From UBA5336 sp964415675 (GTDB lineage: Bacteria; Pseudomonadota; Alphaproteobacteria; Caulobacterales; Hyphomonadaceae): a DNA stretch of 64,000 bases. This document shows, one piece after another, positions 45,470 to 55,320 of this stretch (its first letter is position 1; every line of letters begins with the position of its first letter). Position numbers and translations under genes: made by a program. Below the pieces are notes generated by a model. That model was not told the DNA's origin, did not search any database, and saw only the letters and a program-made list of their open reading frames with translations. The stretch lies in assembly GCA_964415675.1 (NCBI GenBank), contig CAYQBG010000011.1:62001-126000 (forward strand). Direction: 5' to 3'.

Positions 45470-45882
45470 TCCCCGTGCACAAGGGCGTGGCGCATCCCTG
45501 GCTGTGCGATGTGATGGGACACATGACAACGCGCCACTATGTGGCGATGTTCGACGATGCCTCCTATCACTTCCTCGCTGAAGTGTTTGGCTGGTCGCCA
45601 GCGGAGGGCGGCCCCGGCTGGGCCGATGTCAAACACACAATCGAATATCAGGACGAAGTGGCTGCCGGCGACCTGCTGGAAGTGCGCGGTTCGATGGTGA
45701 AACTGGGCGGCAAGTCCATCACGGTGCGATACGAAATGCACAACCTTACGCGTGGCAGGCTCGCCGCTGTTCTGGAAAGCGTGTCGGTTCATTTCGATCT
45801 CGAAGCGCGCCGGGCAACAGCCATAACGGACGCCATGAGGCAACGGGCCAGTGCCTTTCTCGAAGCCCCGGAGGAAGGTTAG
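45466..45882 (+). CDS. Hot-dog thioesterase, probable betainyl-CoA thioesterase
   Basis: A 138-residue 4HBT-type thioesterase (HPWLCDVMGHMTTRHYVAMFDDA, then YQDEVAAGDLLEVRG). The aspartate in CDVMGHM is in the usual catalytic place. It overlaps the BKACE gene by 4 bases, the same pairing seen in carnitine degradation, where the thioesterase releases glycine betaine from betainyl-CoA. It ends 4 bases inside the end of the convergent transporter gene. Confidence 0.85.
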   Translation: MIPVHKGVAHPWLCDVMGHMTTRHYVAMFDDASYHFLAEVFGWSPAEGGPGWADVKHTIEYQDEVAAGDLLEVRGSMVKLGGKSITVRYEMHNLTRGRLAAVLESVSVHFDLEARRATAITDAMRQRASAFLEAPEEG

Positions 45883-47414
45883 CCGGACACGGGCCCGGCT
45901 TGGTCCGTCTTCAGCTTTCGCACCAATGACCAGGCCATCACGACACCGATGGCGATGAGCGGTAGAGATGCGATCAGCGCGGCGGTCTGGACCACACGCT
46001 GGCCTCCGACAAATAGCAGGCTGAGCGGCAAGAGCCCCAGCATCAGTGCCCAGAAGACCCGCTGCCAGATCGCCGGATCCTCGCCGGAAGGAAGTGACCG
46101 GGTGGCATTCGAGGCAAGGATGTAGGATGCGGAATCATAGGTCGTCGCCGAGAAGACGACCGCAGCGATACAGAAAACGCCCGCTGCGACGGCCGGAAGC
46201 GGCAAATTGTAGATGATCTCTACAATCGCCGCCGACCCGCCATCATCGTTCAGGAAACCTGTCAGATTCTCTCCCTGGACCGTTTCCAGCCAGAGACCGT
46301 AATTGCCGAGGATCATGAAGAACAGCCCGGCCCCAAGCGTGCCGTAGCCCAGCATGCCGAACACGATATCCCTGATTGTGCGTCCTCTTGAGATACGCGC
46401 CACGAACAGGCCGACCACAGGCCCGTAGGCAATCCACCACGCCCAGTAGAAGACCGTCCAGTCCTTCACAAAGCCGCTCGCGCCGAAAGGTTCGGTCCAG
46501 GTGTTCAGGCGGATAAAATCCTGCGCCACCAGGCCGGTCGCGTTCACCGCCGTCTTGACCAGCCAGACTGTCGGCCCGGCGAACAGCACGAATCCCAGGA
46601 AGGCGAAAAGCAGGACCAGATTGAGATCAGTGAGCCGCTTGATTCCCTGGCGGATGCCCGCAGCCGCACTGACGGCAAACAGGGCAATGATCACGATCAT
46701 CATCGCCACTTCGAGTCCAAAGGACGCCTCCAGTCCGGTCATGCGCGCGACGAGGGCAGCGATCATGGGCGTGGTGAAGCCGAGCGAGGAGCCTGCCCCG
46801 CCGAGCAGGCTGATCATGAATATCAGGTCGATCACCCGACCGCCAACAGTGTTCGGACCTAGGCCCGGAAAACCCGTACAGCCTGCCGAGAGCCGCAAAA
46901 ACGGGATCTTCCGGTTGTGATAGGCATAGCCGATAGCGAGCGCGGGCAGGCAATAGAACGCCCATGCTGAAGGCCCCCAGTGGAACAGGCCATAGGCCGA
47001 GGCCCAGGCCACTGCGTCAGCGCTGCGCGCCTCCAGTCCGAAAGGCGGCGTGTCGAGATAGTAGGCCCATTCGATGGCCGCCCAGTACATCAGCCCTGCA
47101 CCGACGCCCGCACAGAACAGCATGCCCGCCCAGCTGATCGTCGAGAAGCTGGCAGCGGCATCCGCCCCGCCCAGTCGGACACGGCCAAACCGGCTGATCG
47201 CCAGCACCAGGAGGAAGACAATCGTCGCAGTTCCCGCCAGCAGATAGAGCGGCCCGAACTGCGTCGCGATCCAGTCATACATTGCGGGCAAGAACTTGGC
47301 ACCTGTACCCGGACTGGCGATGAGCGGGATACACGCTCCCATCACCATGAGGCTCGCACCGGTGAAGGCAATCCAGTCGGTGCGATGGGCGCGGGGGGCA
47401 ACGGGTTCGCTCAA
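45879..47414 (-). CDS. BCCT-family betaine/carnitine/choline transporter
   Basis: A 511-residue secondary transporter with about 12 membrane segments. GMLFCAGVGAGLMYWAAIEWAYY and FYWAWWIAYGPVVGLFVARISRG match the BCCT quaternary ammonium-binding helices. The start is taken as TTG 47414: GGAGG lies seven bases upstream and the TTG overlaps the esterase stop (TTGA). A longer frame to 47531 only extends into the esterase gene. It should import a quaternary ammonium compound such as carnitine. It is the last gene of a five-gene operon. Confidence 0.9.
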   Translation of the reverse strand: MSEPVAPRAHRTDWIAFTGASLMVMGACIPLIASPGTGAKFLPAMYDWIATQFGPLYLLAGTATIVFLLVLAISRFGRVRLGGADAAASFSTISWAGMLFCAGVGAGLMYWAAIEWAYYLDTPPFGLEARSADAVAWASAYGLFHWGPSAWAFYCLPALAIGYAYHNRKIPFLRLSAGCTGFPGLGPNTVGGRVIDLIFMISLLGGAGSSLGFTTPMIAALVARMTGLEASFGLEVAMMIVIIALFAVSAAAGIRQGIKRLTDLNLVLLFAFLGFVLFAGPTVWLVKTAVNATGLVAQDFIRLNTWTEPFGASGFVKDWTVFYWAWWIAYGPVVGLFVARISRGRTIRDIVFGMLGYGTLGAGLFFMILGNYGLWLETVQGENLTGFLNDDGGSAAIVEIIYNLPLPAVAAGVFCIAAVVFSATTYDSASYILASNATRSLPSGEDPAIWQRVFWALMLGLLPLSLLFVGGQRVVQTAALIASLPLIAIGVVMAWSLVRKLKTDQAGPVSG

Positions 47415-48958
47415 GGCAGGACCTCCCGATAGGCTGCGATATGGGGACACAAAAGGTCGTCGAGGGGGGCGGTGGGCACGATGCGATCGCCGAGTTCGAG
47501 AACCTTGCCTGTCGCGCCGAAGGCTGGCCACTCGACCGCCGGATTGGGGTCACCGTTTCTGGCGAAATTCACCCAGGCCGACATCATGTTTTCGGTAAGG
47601 TTCCGGTCGATGTCATTTGTGGGTAACCACGTATCATGGGTCCCGAAGACATAGGGGATTTCGGCACCGTGATAGCTGCCGAGTTCCGGCTCCGATGGGG
47701 CGGACCTCACACGGGAGAACAGATAGACGAAGACCCGGCCGCCCTTGCCGTCGACGGCGCGCGCCAGTATTCGACCCGGGCAGCGCATCTGGTCTGCAGT
47801 CTCAATCCGGTCGAGCGCGCCCAGCGTGCCGTCCTCGGCGACCATTGCGTCAATCAGCGGAGCCGCACCAGGCAGTCTCTCGCGCCAGGTGGCGAGGTCG
47901 ACGTCCGCAGTTTCCGGGTCGAGATACATCAGCCACTCGTCACGATTGGTTCCGATCATGAGGTCGACGCGCGCAACGTTTCCGGAGGCCAGAAGATCGG
48001 CCGGATGCGAGGCGAGCAGGTCCACGTCGGGCGATGGAGCGAACCAGTGATCCGCCAGTGCATTCGCGCTCGCGTTCATTACGTCGCGGGTGGTTGCGCT
48101 ACGTGGATCGATCGGGCCCAGGGCTGCCGCAAGCCGCTCAAAAGCGCGGCGCATGTCACCGTCGGCGCGATCGCGAACGAACTCAAAGCCGCCGGACTGG
48201 TGGATCGCCCGCTGGAACAGGCCATGCGCGCGCGGCGCGACGATCAGCGTGCCGATGGACGAGGCGCCCGCAGACTCTCCGAACACGGTGACATTACCAG
48301 GATCGCCGCCAAACGACGCGATGTTCTCCTGAACCCATTCCAGCGCCGCAATCTGATCCTGGAGACCGAAGTTTGCGGGCCCATCGGGGCCGAGATAGCC
48401 GAACGGCCCCAGACGGTAGGCGATGGAGACCACGACCACGCCCCGTTCAGACAGGCGCTCACCAATATAATTCGGCTCATAGGACCAGCCGCCCCTGTAG
48501 GCGCCACCATGGATCCACACCATGACCGGAAGCCCTTTCTCCGGTGCGATGTCAGGCGTCCAGATATTGAGGTACAAACAGTCCTCGCTCTCGCTCACCG
48601 GACGTGCAGCAACATCCCGGTCACCACCGAAAGCTTCGATCAGGTCTGCATACCAGGACACGATGTAGTCACCCTGGGGGCAGGCCGGCGCATAGCCGGT
48701 CGCGTCGCGCTGCCCCGACCACGCCTCGACGGCTTCAGGCGGTGCCCACCGGCGCTCGCCCACCGGCGGCGCGGCGAAGGGCACACCGAGGAACACGCCA
48801 CCTCCATCGCCAAGGGGTGCGCCGCGCAGTGCTCCGGCCCCGGTGACAATCACGGTGTCGGTGGGCGCAGTACGAGCCGGACCTGCGCAGCCGGCAAGCG
48901 TGGCCAGGGCCGCAATGAGGGCGGCAAGGCACAAGGCCATCCAGGGGCGAGCGCCAGA
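47411..48958 (-). CDS. Type B carboxylesterase, lipoprotein
   Basis: An esterase of about 515 residues with a signal and lipobox (LATLAGC), the oxyanion region VMVWIHGGAYRGG, the nucleophile elbow VFGESAGASS, and catalytic Glu/His regions (NRDEWLMYL, GSYHGAEIPYVFG). It should act in the periplasm or at the outer face of a membrane on an ester. The start may be GTG 48958 or ATG 48940; the frame up to 49039 overlaps the preceding gene. Its place between an oxidoreductase and a BCCT transporter suggests an acyl ester of carnitine or choline as substrate. This is inference. Confidence 0.88.
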   Translation of the reverse strand, partial: SGARPWMALCLAALIAALATLAGCAGPARTAPTDTVIVTGAGALRGAPLGDGGGVFLGVPFAAPPVGERRWAPPEAVEAWSGQRDATGYAPACPQGDYIVSWYADLIEAFGGDRDVAARPVSESEDCLYLNIWTPDIAPEKGLPVMVWIHGGAYRGGWSYEPNYIGERLSERGVVVVSIAYRLGPFGYLGPDGPANFGLQDQIAALEWVQENIASFGGDPGNVTVFGESAGASSIGTLIVAPRAHGLFQRAIHQSGGFEFVRDRADGDMRRAFERLAAALGPIDPRSATTRDVMNASANALADHWFAPSPDVDLLASHPADLLASGNVARVDLMIGTNRDEWLMYLDPETADVDLATWRERLPGAAPLIDAMVAEDGTLGALDRIETADQMRCPGRILARAVDGKGGRVFVYLFSRVRSAPSEPELGSYHGAEIPYVFGTHDTWLPTNDIDRNLTENMMSAWVNFARNGDPNPAVEWPAFGATGKVLELGDRIVPTAPLDDLLCPHIAAYREVLP

Positions 48959-48965
48959 CACGTCC

Positions 48966-49961
48966 TCAGCCGTCTCCAATGGTGAGCACGACGCACCCCT
49001 TCGCCGCACCTTGCTCGAGGAGCTGATGTGCCCGTGCACATTCCTCCAGCGGCAAGCTGGCCGCGATCCGGTGTGTCAGCGAGCCCGATTCCAGCGCCGT
49101 ATTGATGTCGGCAACAGCTTGCTGCTTGGCGTCTTCGGGCATGGCGTAGACGATCGCCATGTAGACAGTCAGGTCCATGAACATCATCCGGTAGAAGGGG
49201 ATGACCGGGTTGAGGTTGGCGCCGGAGGAATAGGTGGTGATGATCCCGCCGGTGCGGATCACCTGGATCACCTTGTCTATATTGTTGCCGAATTCGACCT
49301 CGATCACGCGGTCGACCTTCTCACCGCCGGTGAAGGCCAGCACGTCTTCCGGCCAGCCGTCTTCACGATGGTTGACGACATGCGCCGCCCCTGCCTCCCG
49401 GCAGGCCTTGGCATCTTCCTCATTACTGGCCGTGGCGATGACTCTCGCGCCGGCCTTCACGGCCCACTGTACCGCATAGAAGCCCACACGCCCGGCTCCG
49501 CCAGTGACAAGCACGGTCTGATCCCTGGCCCCGCCGAGGGCATGGACGACGCGGTGAGCGGTCATGACCGGGATGCCCAGGCAGGCACCGACTTCGAAAC
49601 TTGCGGCATCGGGCAGTTTCGGCGCGCGGCGGTTCTCGACTGACACAAAAGCTGCCGCCGTTCCGAATCGCCGGCCATACTGGGCCTGGTAGACCCATAC
49701 CCTCTCGCCGATACGCGCAGGATCGACACCATCGCCTACGGCTTCGATCACGCCGGCCCCGTCGCTGTGGGGGATGACATAGCCCTGATCGAGGAGGTCT
49801 GGGAAGGATGCCGCACGCTTCTTCACGTCCGAGGGGTTTGGTCCACTTGTCCGCAGTCGCACCAGCACCTCCCCCGGGCCTGGCGCAGGCGTCGGCTTTT
49901 CGCCGATCTTGAGCACTTCATCGGCGGGGCCGAACGCATCAAACCAGACTGCTTTCATCAT
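48966..49961 (-). CDS. Zinc-free MDR oxidoreductase (NADPH:quinone reductase-like)
   Basis: A 331-residue medium-chain reductase with a GroES-like N-terminal domain and a Rossmann fold (TVLVTGGAGRVGFYAVQWAVKAG). The zinc-binding cysteines of alcohol dehydrogenases are absent. These enzymes reduce quinones or enones with NADPH. It starts 9 bases after the SDR stop and ends 7 bases before the esterase start. Its substrate in this pathway is unknown. Confidence 0.88.
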   Translation of the reverse strand: MMKAVWFDAFGPADEVLKIGEKPTPAPGPGEVLVRLRTSGPNPSDVKKRAASFPDLLDQGYVIPHSDGAGVIEAVGDGVDPARIGERVWVYQAQYGRRFGTAAAFVSVENRRAPKLPDAASFEVGACLGIPVMTAHRVVHALGGARDQTVLVTGGAGRVGFYAVQWAVKAGARVIATASNEEDAKACREAGAAHVVNHREDGWPEDVLAFTGGEKVDRVIEVEFGNNIDKVIQVIRTGGIITTYSSGANLNPVIPFYRMMFMDLTVYMAIVYAMPEDAKQQAVADINTALESGSLTHRIAASLPLEECARAHQLLEQGAAKGCVVLTIGDG

Positions 49962-49970
49962 GATGGCTTT

Positions 49971-50816
49971 CTAGAACGGGAAGGAGAGGGACTCGGTGTG
50001 GCCGTCGACGGCGATCACCTGACCGGAGACCATGGCAGCAGCATCGGAGGCGAGGAATGCGCACATATTGGCGATGTCCTCAGCGCTCACGAATTTGCGC
50101 ATGGACACCTGGGATTCGTAGATTCGACGTACGTCGGCAGGGTCCATGCCGCGATGGGCGGCATCTCGCTGAATCACGCCTTCAATGCGTGGCCCCTCGA
50201 CCGAACCTGGACAGACCGCGTTTACGCGAATGCCATAAGGGCCAAGCTCCATGGCCAGCGTCTTTGTAAGCCCGAGAACTGCCCATTTCGAGGCGGCATA
50301 AGCCGTCCGCTGAGGGTATCCGAACAGGGCTGCCGTTGAAGCGACGTTGATGATCGCGCCGCGCCGGGCCTGTTTCATGGCGGGCACCACCTCGCGTACG
50401 AAGTAGAAGCTGCCATTGACATTGATATCCATGGTGCGGCGCCAGTCATCGGCGTCGAATTCCTCGACCGGCGCGGTCATGCCCGCCACACCGGCATTGT
50501 TGATGAGCGCGTCCACGCGCCCGTGGCGCGCCTCGACCTCGCTCACGACATCATGGACCTGCCGGGCATCGGCCACGTTCGCCACGCGCGCCTCGGCACC
50601 GGGAACCGCTGCGCTGAAAGCAGCGACTGCAGCTTCGTCGACATCACAGACATTCACCGTCCAGCCTTCCGAGCGCAGGCGTTCAGCCATGGCCCTGCCA
50701 ATGCCCGTAGCCGCTCCTGTGATCAGGGCAACGCCGCCGGCGCGCGCTTCGGTCTCTGGTCCTCGCGAACCGTGAGGCGATTGCCTATGCAGGGTCGAGC
50801 CTGGCATCTCGCTCAT
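49971..50816 (-). CDS. Short-chain dehydrogenase/reductase
   Basis: A 281-residue classical SDR. It has the cofactor motif TGAATGIG (near residue 34), NNAGVAG, the catalytic serine in NVASTAA, and YAASK. Aspartate in CDVDEA suggests NAD(H) preference. It lies 8 bases after the TonB receptor stop. In this operon it could oxidise the beta-hydroxyl of carnitine to 3-dehydrocarnitine, replacing the usual carnitine dehydrogenase, which is not seen here. This role is inference. Confidence 0.85.
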   Translation of the reverse strand: MSEMPGSTLHRQSPHGSRGPETEARAGGVALITGAATGIGRAMAERLRSEGWTVNVCDVDEAAVAAFSAAVPGAEARVANVADARQVHDVVSEVEARHGRVDALINNAGVAGMTAPVEEFDADDWRRTMDINVNGSFYFVREVVPAMKQARRGAIINVASTAALFGYPQRTAYAASKWAVLGLTKTLAMELGPYGIRVNAVCPGSVEGPRIEGVIQRDAAHRGMDPADVRRIYESQVSMRKFVSAEDIANMCAFLASDAAAMVSGQVIAVDGHTESLSFPF

Positions 50817-50824
50817 AATGGGCC

Positions 50825-53125
50825 TCAGAAGTCCTGTGACAGCCGGAGCCCGAAGGAGCGCGGACGGTTCGTCGTAATGCGCGCATCAAAATCCACAGCG
50901 TTCCGGAAAAGCTCTGCGCGCTCATCGGTGATGTTGTTGGCAAAGAAGCTGAGCCGCCAGTTGTCACGCCCGAATCCGGCCGATGCATTGAGGATGCCAT
51001 AGCCATCCTGCTCCTCACGCGACGCAAGGAAAAGATCATTGAAGCGCGGGCCGACAATCGAATAGGTGGCGCTGTAGAATGTGTCGAAGTCTCGCCACTC
51101 GGCCTCGTAGCGCCCCGAAACATAGGCCTTGTACTCAGGGACCGATGGCAACCTCGTACCGGATGGCGCATCAGGCATGGCACCGGGACCGGCGCTCGCA
51201 TCCTGGAAGAAATCCTCCGAGAGCGCGGCGTCGAGCAATGTTGCAGCGCCCGACACCGTGAAATTGTCTGTTGCAAGCCAGGTGAAGTCGACCTCAAGCC
51301 CGGTAATTTCCGCCTCACCGGCATTCTGGGTCAGGCCAAGGAAGCTCTCGCTCGGATCGAAGCGGGTAAACTGGATATCCTCCCACTGCATGAAGAAGAC
51401 TGCGCCGTTGAGGCGCAACTGGTTGTTGGCCAATTCGGTCTTCCAGCCCCCCTCCCAGTTCGTGATCAGGTCAGATTCATAGGTGATCGGAATGTTTGAG
51501 GTTGACGTCCGGTTCACCCCGCCGGGCCGGAAACCCTCAGAAACCGTGGCGTAGAGCAGCACATCCTCGCTGACCTGCCAGTCGGCCTTTAACTTGAACA
51601 GACTGCCGCTTTCATCGGTGTTCACATCGACTTCCGGGCTGGAACTGAAGACCGTCCCCACGAAACCGACGATCGAACTCTCGGTGTCGAAGGCGCGCCC
51701 ACCGGCAGTGAGCGTCACAGCGTCCGTCAGGTCGAAGGACACTTCGCCAAAGATCGCGGTTTCGGTTTCGCTGCGGACCTGATCGGTTGTGAAGTAGGAG
51801 TCCGGATCGCGGATCTGCATGCCCGGCTTGATGGTCGGGATGCGCCAGCGCTGGTCGAAATCGACCTCTGCATCCTGGTAGAACAGGCCACCGATAAAGC
51901 GCAGGCGATTGGTGGAGTCGGTCGCAAAGCGCAGTTCATGGGTCTCGCGCTTGTACTCGCTCATCTCCGTGAACTGGATACGCGGGTCCTCGCACGCGTA
52001 GAAGCTGTAGCCGCCCACAGCGGCGTCATAGGCGTAGTAGCACGTGTAGTAGTCGATATAGGAGGAATACTCGGCGTATTCCGAATAATCGGACTGATAC
52101 TCCACTTCGCGATCCAGATAAGACGCCGCATAGGTCAGGTCGACCGGGCCGATACGGCCTTCGATGGTCGCGCCATACTGGGTGAAAGTGTCCTCACCCT
52201 CATCCTCGAAGAAGCGTTCCACCTCCAGGTCGCCGACATCCTCGGGATCATGATCCCAGACGCCTTCAGTTTCGAGCTGCTGGTGCATCACCTTGGCGGT
52301 CACTGTCCAGGCGTCGTTTATGTCAATGCCGAGCGCCGCGCGCGCGCCCGCCGTGGTCTCGACATTGAAGTCTTCCTCAACGAAGGGTTCATTGTCGACA
52401 GTGATGCCGGGGCGCGTAAAGGTCTTGGTCGCCGGGACATTGTCGATGTAGCCGGCTGTCTGCTCGTAATAGCCGACAAGGCGCAGCGCGGCATTACTGG
52501 CGAGCGGGATGTTTGCGAAGCCCTCGGCGATATAGCCTGTGTCGCCCTCGCTCACGGTCTCAGCGCCGAGGTCGTAACCAGCAGCGAATCCGTCAGGGTC
52601 CGGGGCGTTCGTAATGATGCGGATCGTACCCGCCTGAGCGTTCGCGCCATAGAGCGTGCCCTGGGGGCCGCCCAGTACTTCAATCCGATCAATGTCATAA
52701 ATGTGCACATCGAGATTGCGCCCGATGGCCGTTACAGGCTGTTCGTCCAGATACAACCCCACGCTCGGCTGCGATCCCGACAGATTGCCATCGCCGCCGT
52801 CGGCAACACCGCGAATGTAAATCTGCGCCGCGCCGGGGCGAATGCTGTCGAACGACACGCTGGGAAGCAGCGCGACGTACTCCTCGAACTCCACGACATT
52901 CTGCTGCTCAAGCGTCTCTTGGCCGAGCACCTGCAGGCTGATCGAGGCGTCTTGGAGCGTCTCGTCACGTTTCTGCGCGGTCACCTGGACCGGTTCAAGT
53001 CTTCTCGTGCCGTCGCCTTCCTGTGCGAGCGCTACGCCGGGGAGGCAAAGCGCGCCGAGTGCGGTGCTCGCCAGAAGCCGGCCGGCCATCGTGGTTTTCG
53101 TTGGCTTCGCCTTGAAATCGGTCAC
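50825..53125 (-). CDS. TonB-dependent outer-membrane receptor
   Basis: A 766-residue receptor with a signal peptide ending at GVALAQ, a TonB-box-like EPVQVTAQKRDE segment, a plug domain (IEVLGGPQGTLYGANAQAGTIRI) and a barrel ending in FGLRLSQDF. One extracellular loop at about residues 340-380 is very rich in tyrosine and contains two cysteines. It is the first gene of the operon running to the BCCT transporter, so it probably brings the esterase substrate across the outer membrane. Confidence 0.9.
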   Translation of the reverse strand: MTDFKAKPTKTTMAGRLLASTALGALCLPGVALAQEGDGTRRLEPVQVTAQKRDETLQDASISLQVLGQETLEQQNVVEFEEYVALLPSVSFDSIRPGAAQIYIRGVADGGDGNLSGSQPSVGLYLDEQPVTAIGRNLDVHIYDIDRIEVLGGPQGTLYGANAQAGTIRIITNAPDPDGFAAGYDLGAETVSEGDTGYIAEGFANIPLASNAALRLVGYYEQTAGYIDNVPATKTFTRPGITVDNEPFVEEDFNVETTAGARAALGIDINDAWTVTAKVMHQQLETEGVWDHDPEDVGDLEVERFFEDEGEDTFTQYGATIEGRIGPVDLTYAASYLDREVEYQSDYSEYAEYSSYIDYYTCYYAYDAAVGGYSFYACEDPRIQFTEMSEYKRETHELRFATDSTNRLRFIGGLFYQDAEVDFDQRWRIPTIKPGMQIRDPDSYFTTDQVRSETETAIFGEVSFDLTDAVTLTAGGRAFDTESSIVGFVGTVFSSSPEVDVNTDESGSLFKLKADWQVSEDVLLYATVSEGFRPGGVNRTSTSNIPITYESDLITNWEGGWKTELANNQLRLNGAVFFMQWEDIQFTRFDPSESFLGLTQNAGEAEITGLEVDFTWLATDNFTVSGAATLLDAALSEDFFQDASAGPGAMPDAPSGTRLPSVPEYKAYVSGRYEAEWRDFDTFYSATYSIVGPRFNDLFLASREEQDGYGILNASAGFGRDNWRLSFFANNITDERAELFRNAVDFDARITTNRPRSFGLRLSQDF

Positions 53126-53227
53126 TCTGTTCTCCTCCCCTGGCGGTATCGCTCGCCCTTGGAGGAACGCTAGCGCAGCGAGATCACCCTCGCGACAACA
53201 AAAAATTCGTGGCGAGTTGAATTCAAT

Positions 53228-55213
53228 TCAACTTTTCCAGTGTTCATCCGTCCGGAAAAGGGGGGCAAGATTATCGCGCAGCGGCGCAAGGTGGCGTTCG
53301 AAAGCGCGCCATTGCTCCACCGATGACTGGTAAATGGGCTGGCGTACCTGTTCGGAACTGGCCGTGCGCACGGCGCGACGCGTCTCGTGGAAAGCGAGGC
53401 AGGCAGGTTCGAATGCGAGCCCGCAATGGGCCAGCAGGGCACGCACCTGCTGCTCGGCTTCTGCGACCATGTCCTCGTAGATCACGCGGTGGATTGCACC
53501 GGGCAGAATGCGGTCCCAAAGGCGCATCCATGCCACATAGTCAAGATAGTACCGGGCAATCTCCGGAAGGTTGTAGGAAAAGTTCTGCCCCCTGGCGAAG
53601 AGCTGTTTGAAATTGCTGAAACCGCAGGCCATGGGATGGCGCCGTGCATCGATGATGGTCGCATTTGGCAGGATCAGCTTGATAAAGCCCACATGCTGAA
53701 AATTGTTCGGCATCTTGTCGATGAAGCGCGGTTTGCCGGTGCGGTGGACGTGTGTGCGGTCGAGATATTCGGTGCCAAGAGCGCGCACATCATCCTTGCT
53801 GAGGCGCGAGAGGATACCCGGATAATCCGATGGCGCGTCGGGGCGTTTCCGGCCGGAGAGGCGACGGACCATGGAGATGATGTCTGGCAGTTCGAAGGTG
53901 CCTTCCACGGCAGAATGGCTGGCGAGGATCTGCTCAAGCAGGGTGGAGCCCGACCGTGGCAGTCCGACGATGAAGATCGGGTCGGGTGCCGGGTCACCCC
54001 ATCCCTCCCGGTCGGCAAGGAAGGACTGGCTGAAGAACGCCTCCTGAGCCTCACGCTCTGCCGTGATGCGAGCGGCATCATAGCGCAGTCCGTCTCGGCG
54101 GAGCTCATTGCCTGCTGCATAAGCGCCAAACGCCTCATCGGTCTCGCCGCAGTCCTCCAGAGCTTTTCCCAGGGCGAATTGCAAATGGTAGCGGTCGGAC
54201 CGGTTGATGGCCCGACTGCGAAGCTGTTCGCGCATCTGGGCAATGTCATCGCCGGAAAAGACGAAGGTCTTCAGGTTCGCAAGGCTCCACCAGGCCTCGC
54301 CAAGTGACGGCTCGGCGTCGAGGGCTGCGCGGTAGGCCGCAATTGAATCGGCCTGTCTTCCGATCGTCTTGAGGGCGTGACCAAGGCTCATCTGCACCCG
54401 CGCCAGGTGCGGCTGGCGCGCCACCAGTGCCTCATAGACATCGACCGCAGCCTCGTACCGACCCATGCGTACCAGCAGGAACCCTTCCAGCACACGGTGT
54501 GCGGTGGATTCCGGCTCGGCCCGTTTCAGCGCGTCCAGCTCGGCCTCGGCCTGGTCAAACTGCTGCAGCTTGATCAGCGTATTGGCGTAGTCGTGTCGGG
54601 CCATGTGAAAATCCGGCGCCAGTTCGAGGCAACGCTCAAGAAGCCGGCGCGCGTCTTCCAGCACACCCAGACGGTTGCCCACATCGGCCAGCAGCCGAAT
54701 GCCCGAAACGTCCAGCGGATGGGCTTTGACATGCTGGCGCAGCACGAACTCGGCCTCGCCCAGCCGCCCGCGGTGAAGCAGCTCCGATGCTTTTGCGAGC
54801 GCTGGATCGGACAGGCCGATCGTGCGCTGGCGTTCAGCTGCGGCCCGCGCACCATCGAGATCACCCAACTGCTCGCGCAGCTGGGCGAGCGCGCGCCAGC
54901 CCGGCACAAAATCCGGGCTGTGGGCGAGCGTGCTGTCGAGAACACGAACAGCGCCGTGCAGGTCATCCAGTTCGGCACGACACCGGGCTTCTTCGAGACC
55001 GAGCGGAGCAAAGTCCGGGGCCGCCCGGCGGCCTTCACGGGCGTGCATGAGCGCCGTTCGGGCGTCGCCCCCACGGCGGGTCGCCTCGGCGCACACAAGG
55101 CGGGCGAGCGGATCGGCCGGTGCCCGCGCAAGCAGGCGTTCTGCTTCCTCGCGCGCGGCCCCGACATCATGCCTCAGGAGATCGATCAGGTCGTCTTGCG
55201 CCGGGTGGTTCAT
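53228..55213 (-). CDS. TPR-sulfotransferase fusion
   Basis: A 661-residue protein. About ten TPR-like helical repeats occupy residues 1-380. A sulfotransferase domain begins near residue 410 with the PAPS-binding loop FIVGLPRSGSTLLEQIL. IDARRHPMACGFSNFKQLF gives the 3'-phosphate-binding segment. Such proteins transfer sulfate to unknown acceptors. It lies 102 bases upstream of the TonB receptor on the same strand and is divergent from the LysR gene. Confidence 0.88.
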   Translation of the reverse strand: MNHPAQDDLIDLLRHDVGAAREEAERLLARAPADPLARLVCAEATRRGGDARTALMHAREGRRAAPDFAPLGLEEARCRAELDDLHGAVRVLDSTLAHSPDFVPGWRALAQLREQLGDLDGARAAAERQRTIGLSDPALAKASELLHRGRLGEAEFVLRQHVKAHPLDVSGIRLLADVGNRLGVLEDARRLLERCLELAPDFHMARHDYANTLIKLQQFDQAEAELDALKRAEPESTAHRVLEGFLLVRMGRYEAAVDVYEALVARQPHLARVQMSLGHALKTIGRQADSIAAYRAALDAEPSLGEAWWSLANLKTFVFSGDDIAQMREQLRSRAINRSDRYHLQFALGKALEDCGETDEAFGAYAAGNELRRDGLRYDAARITAEREAQEAFFSQSFLADREGWGDPAPDPIFIVGLPRSGSTLLEQILASHSAVEGTFELPDIISMVRRLSGRKRPDAPSDYPGILSRLSKDDVRALGTEYLDRTHVHRTGKPRFIDKMPNNFQHVGFIKLILPNATIIDARRHPMACGFSNFKQLFARGQNFSYNLPEIARYYLDYVAWMRLWDRILPGAIHRVIYEDMVAEAEQQVRALLAHCGLAFEPACLAFHETRRAVRTASSEQVRQPIYQSSVEQWRAFERHLAPLRDNLAPLFRTDEHWKS

Positions 55214-55320
55214 GATTGGCTCCTGCCATGTAAACCATTGTGCAGGCGACGTCTGATTGACGGAGTCGGCCTGCTCGCCGCATATTCGTGCGTGATATCA
55301 CCCGTGAGTGTCCAGTCCGC

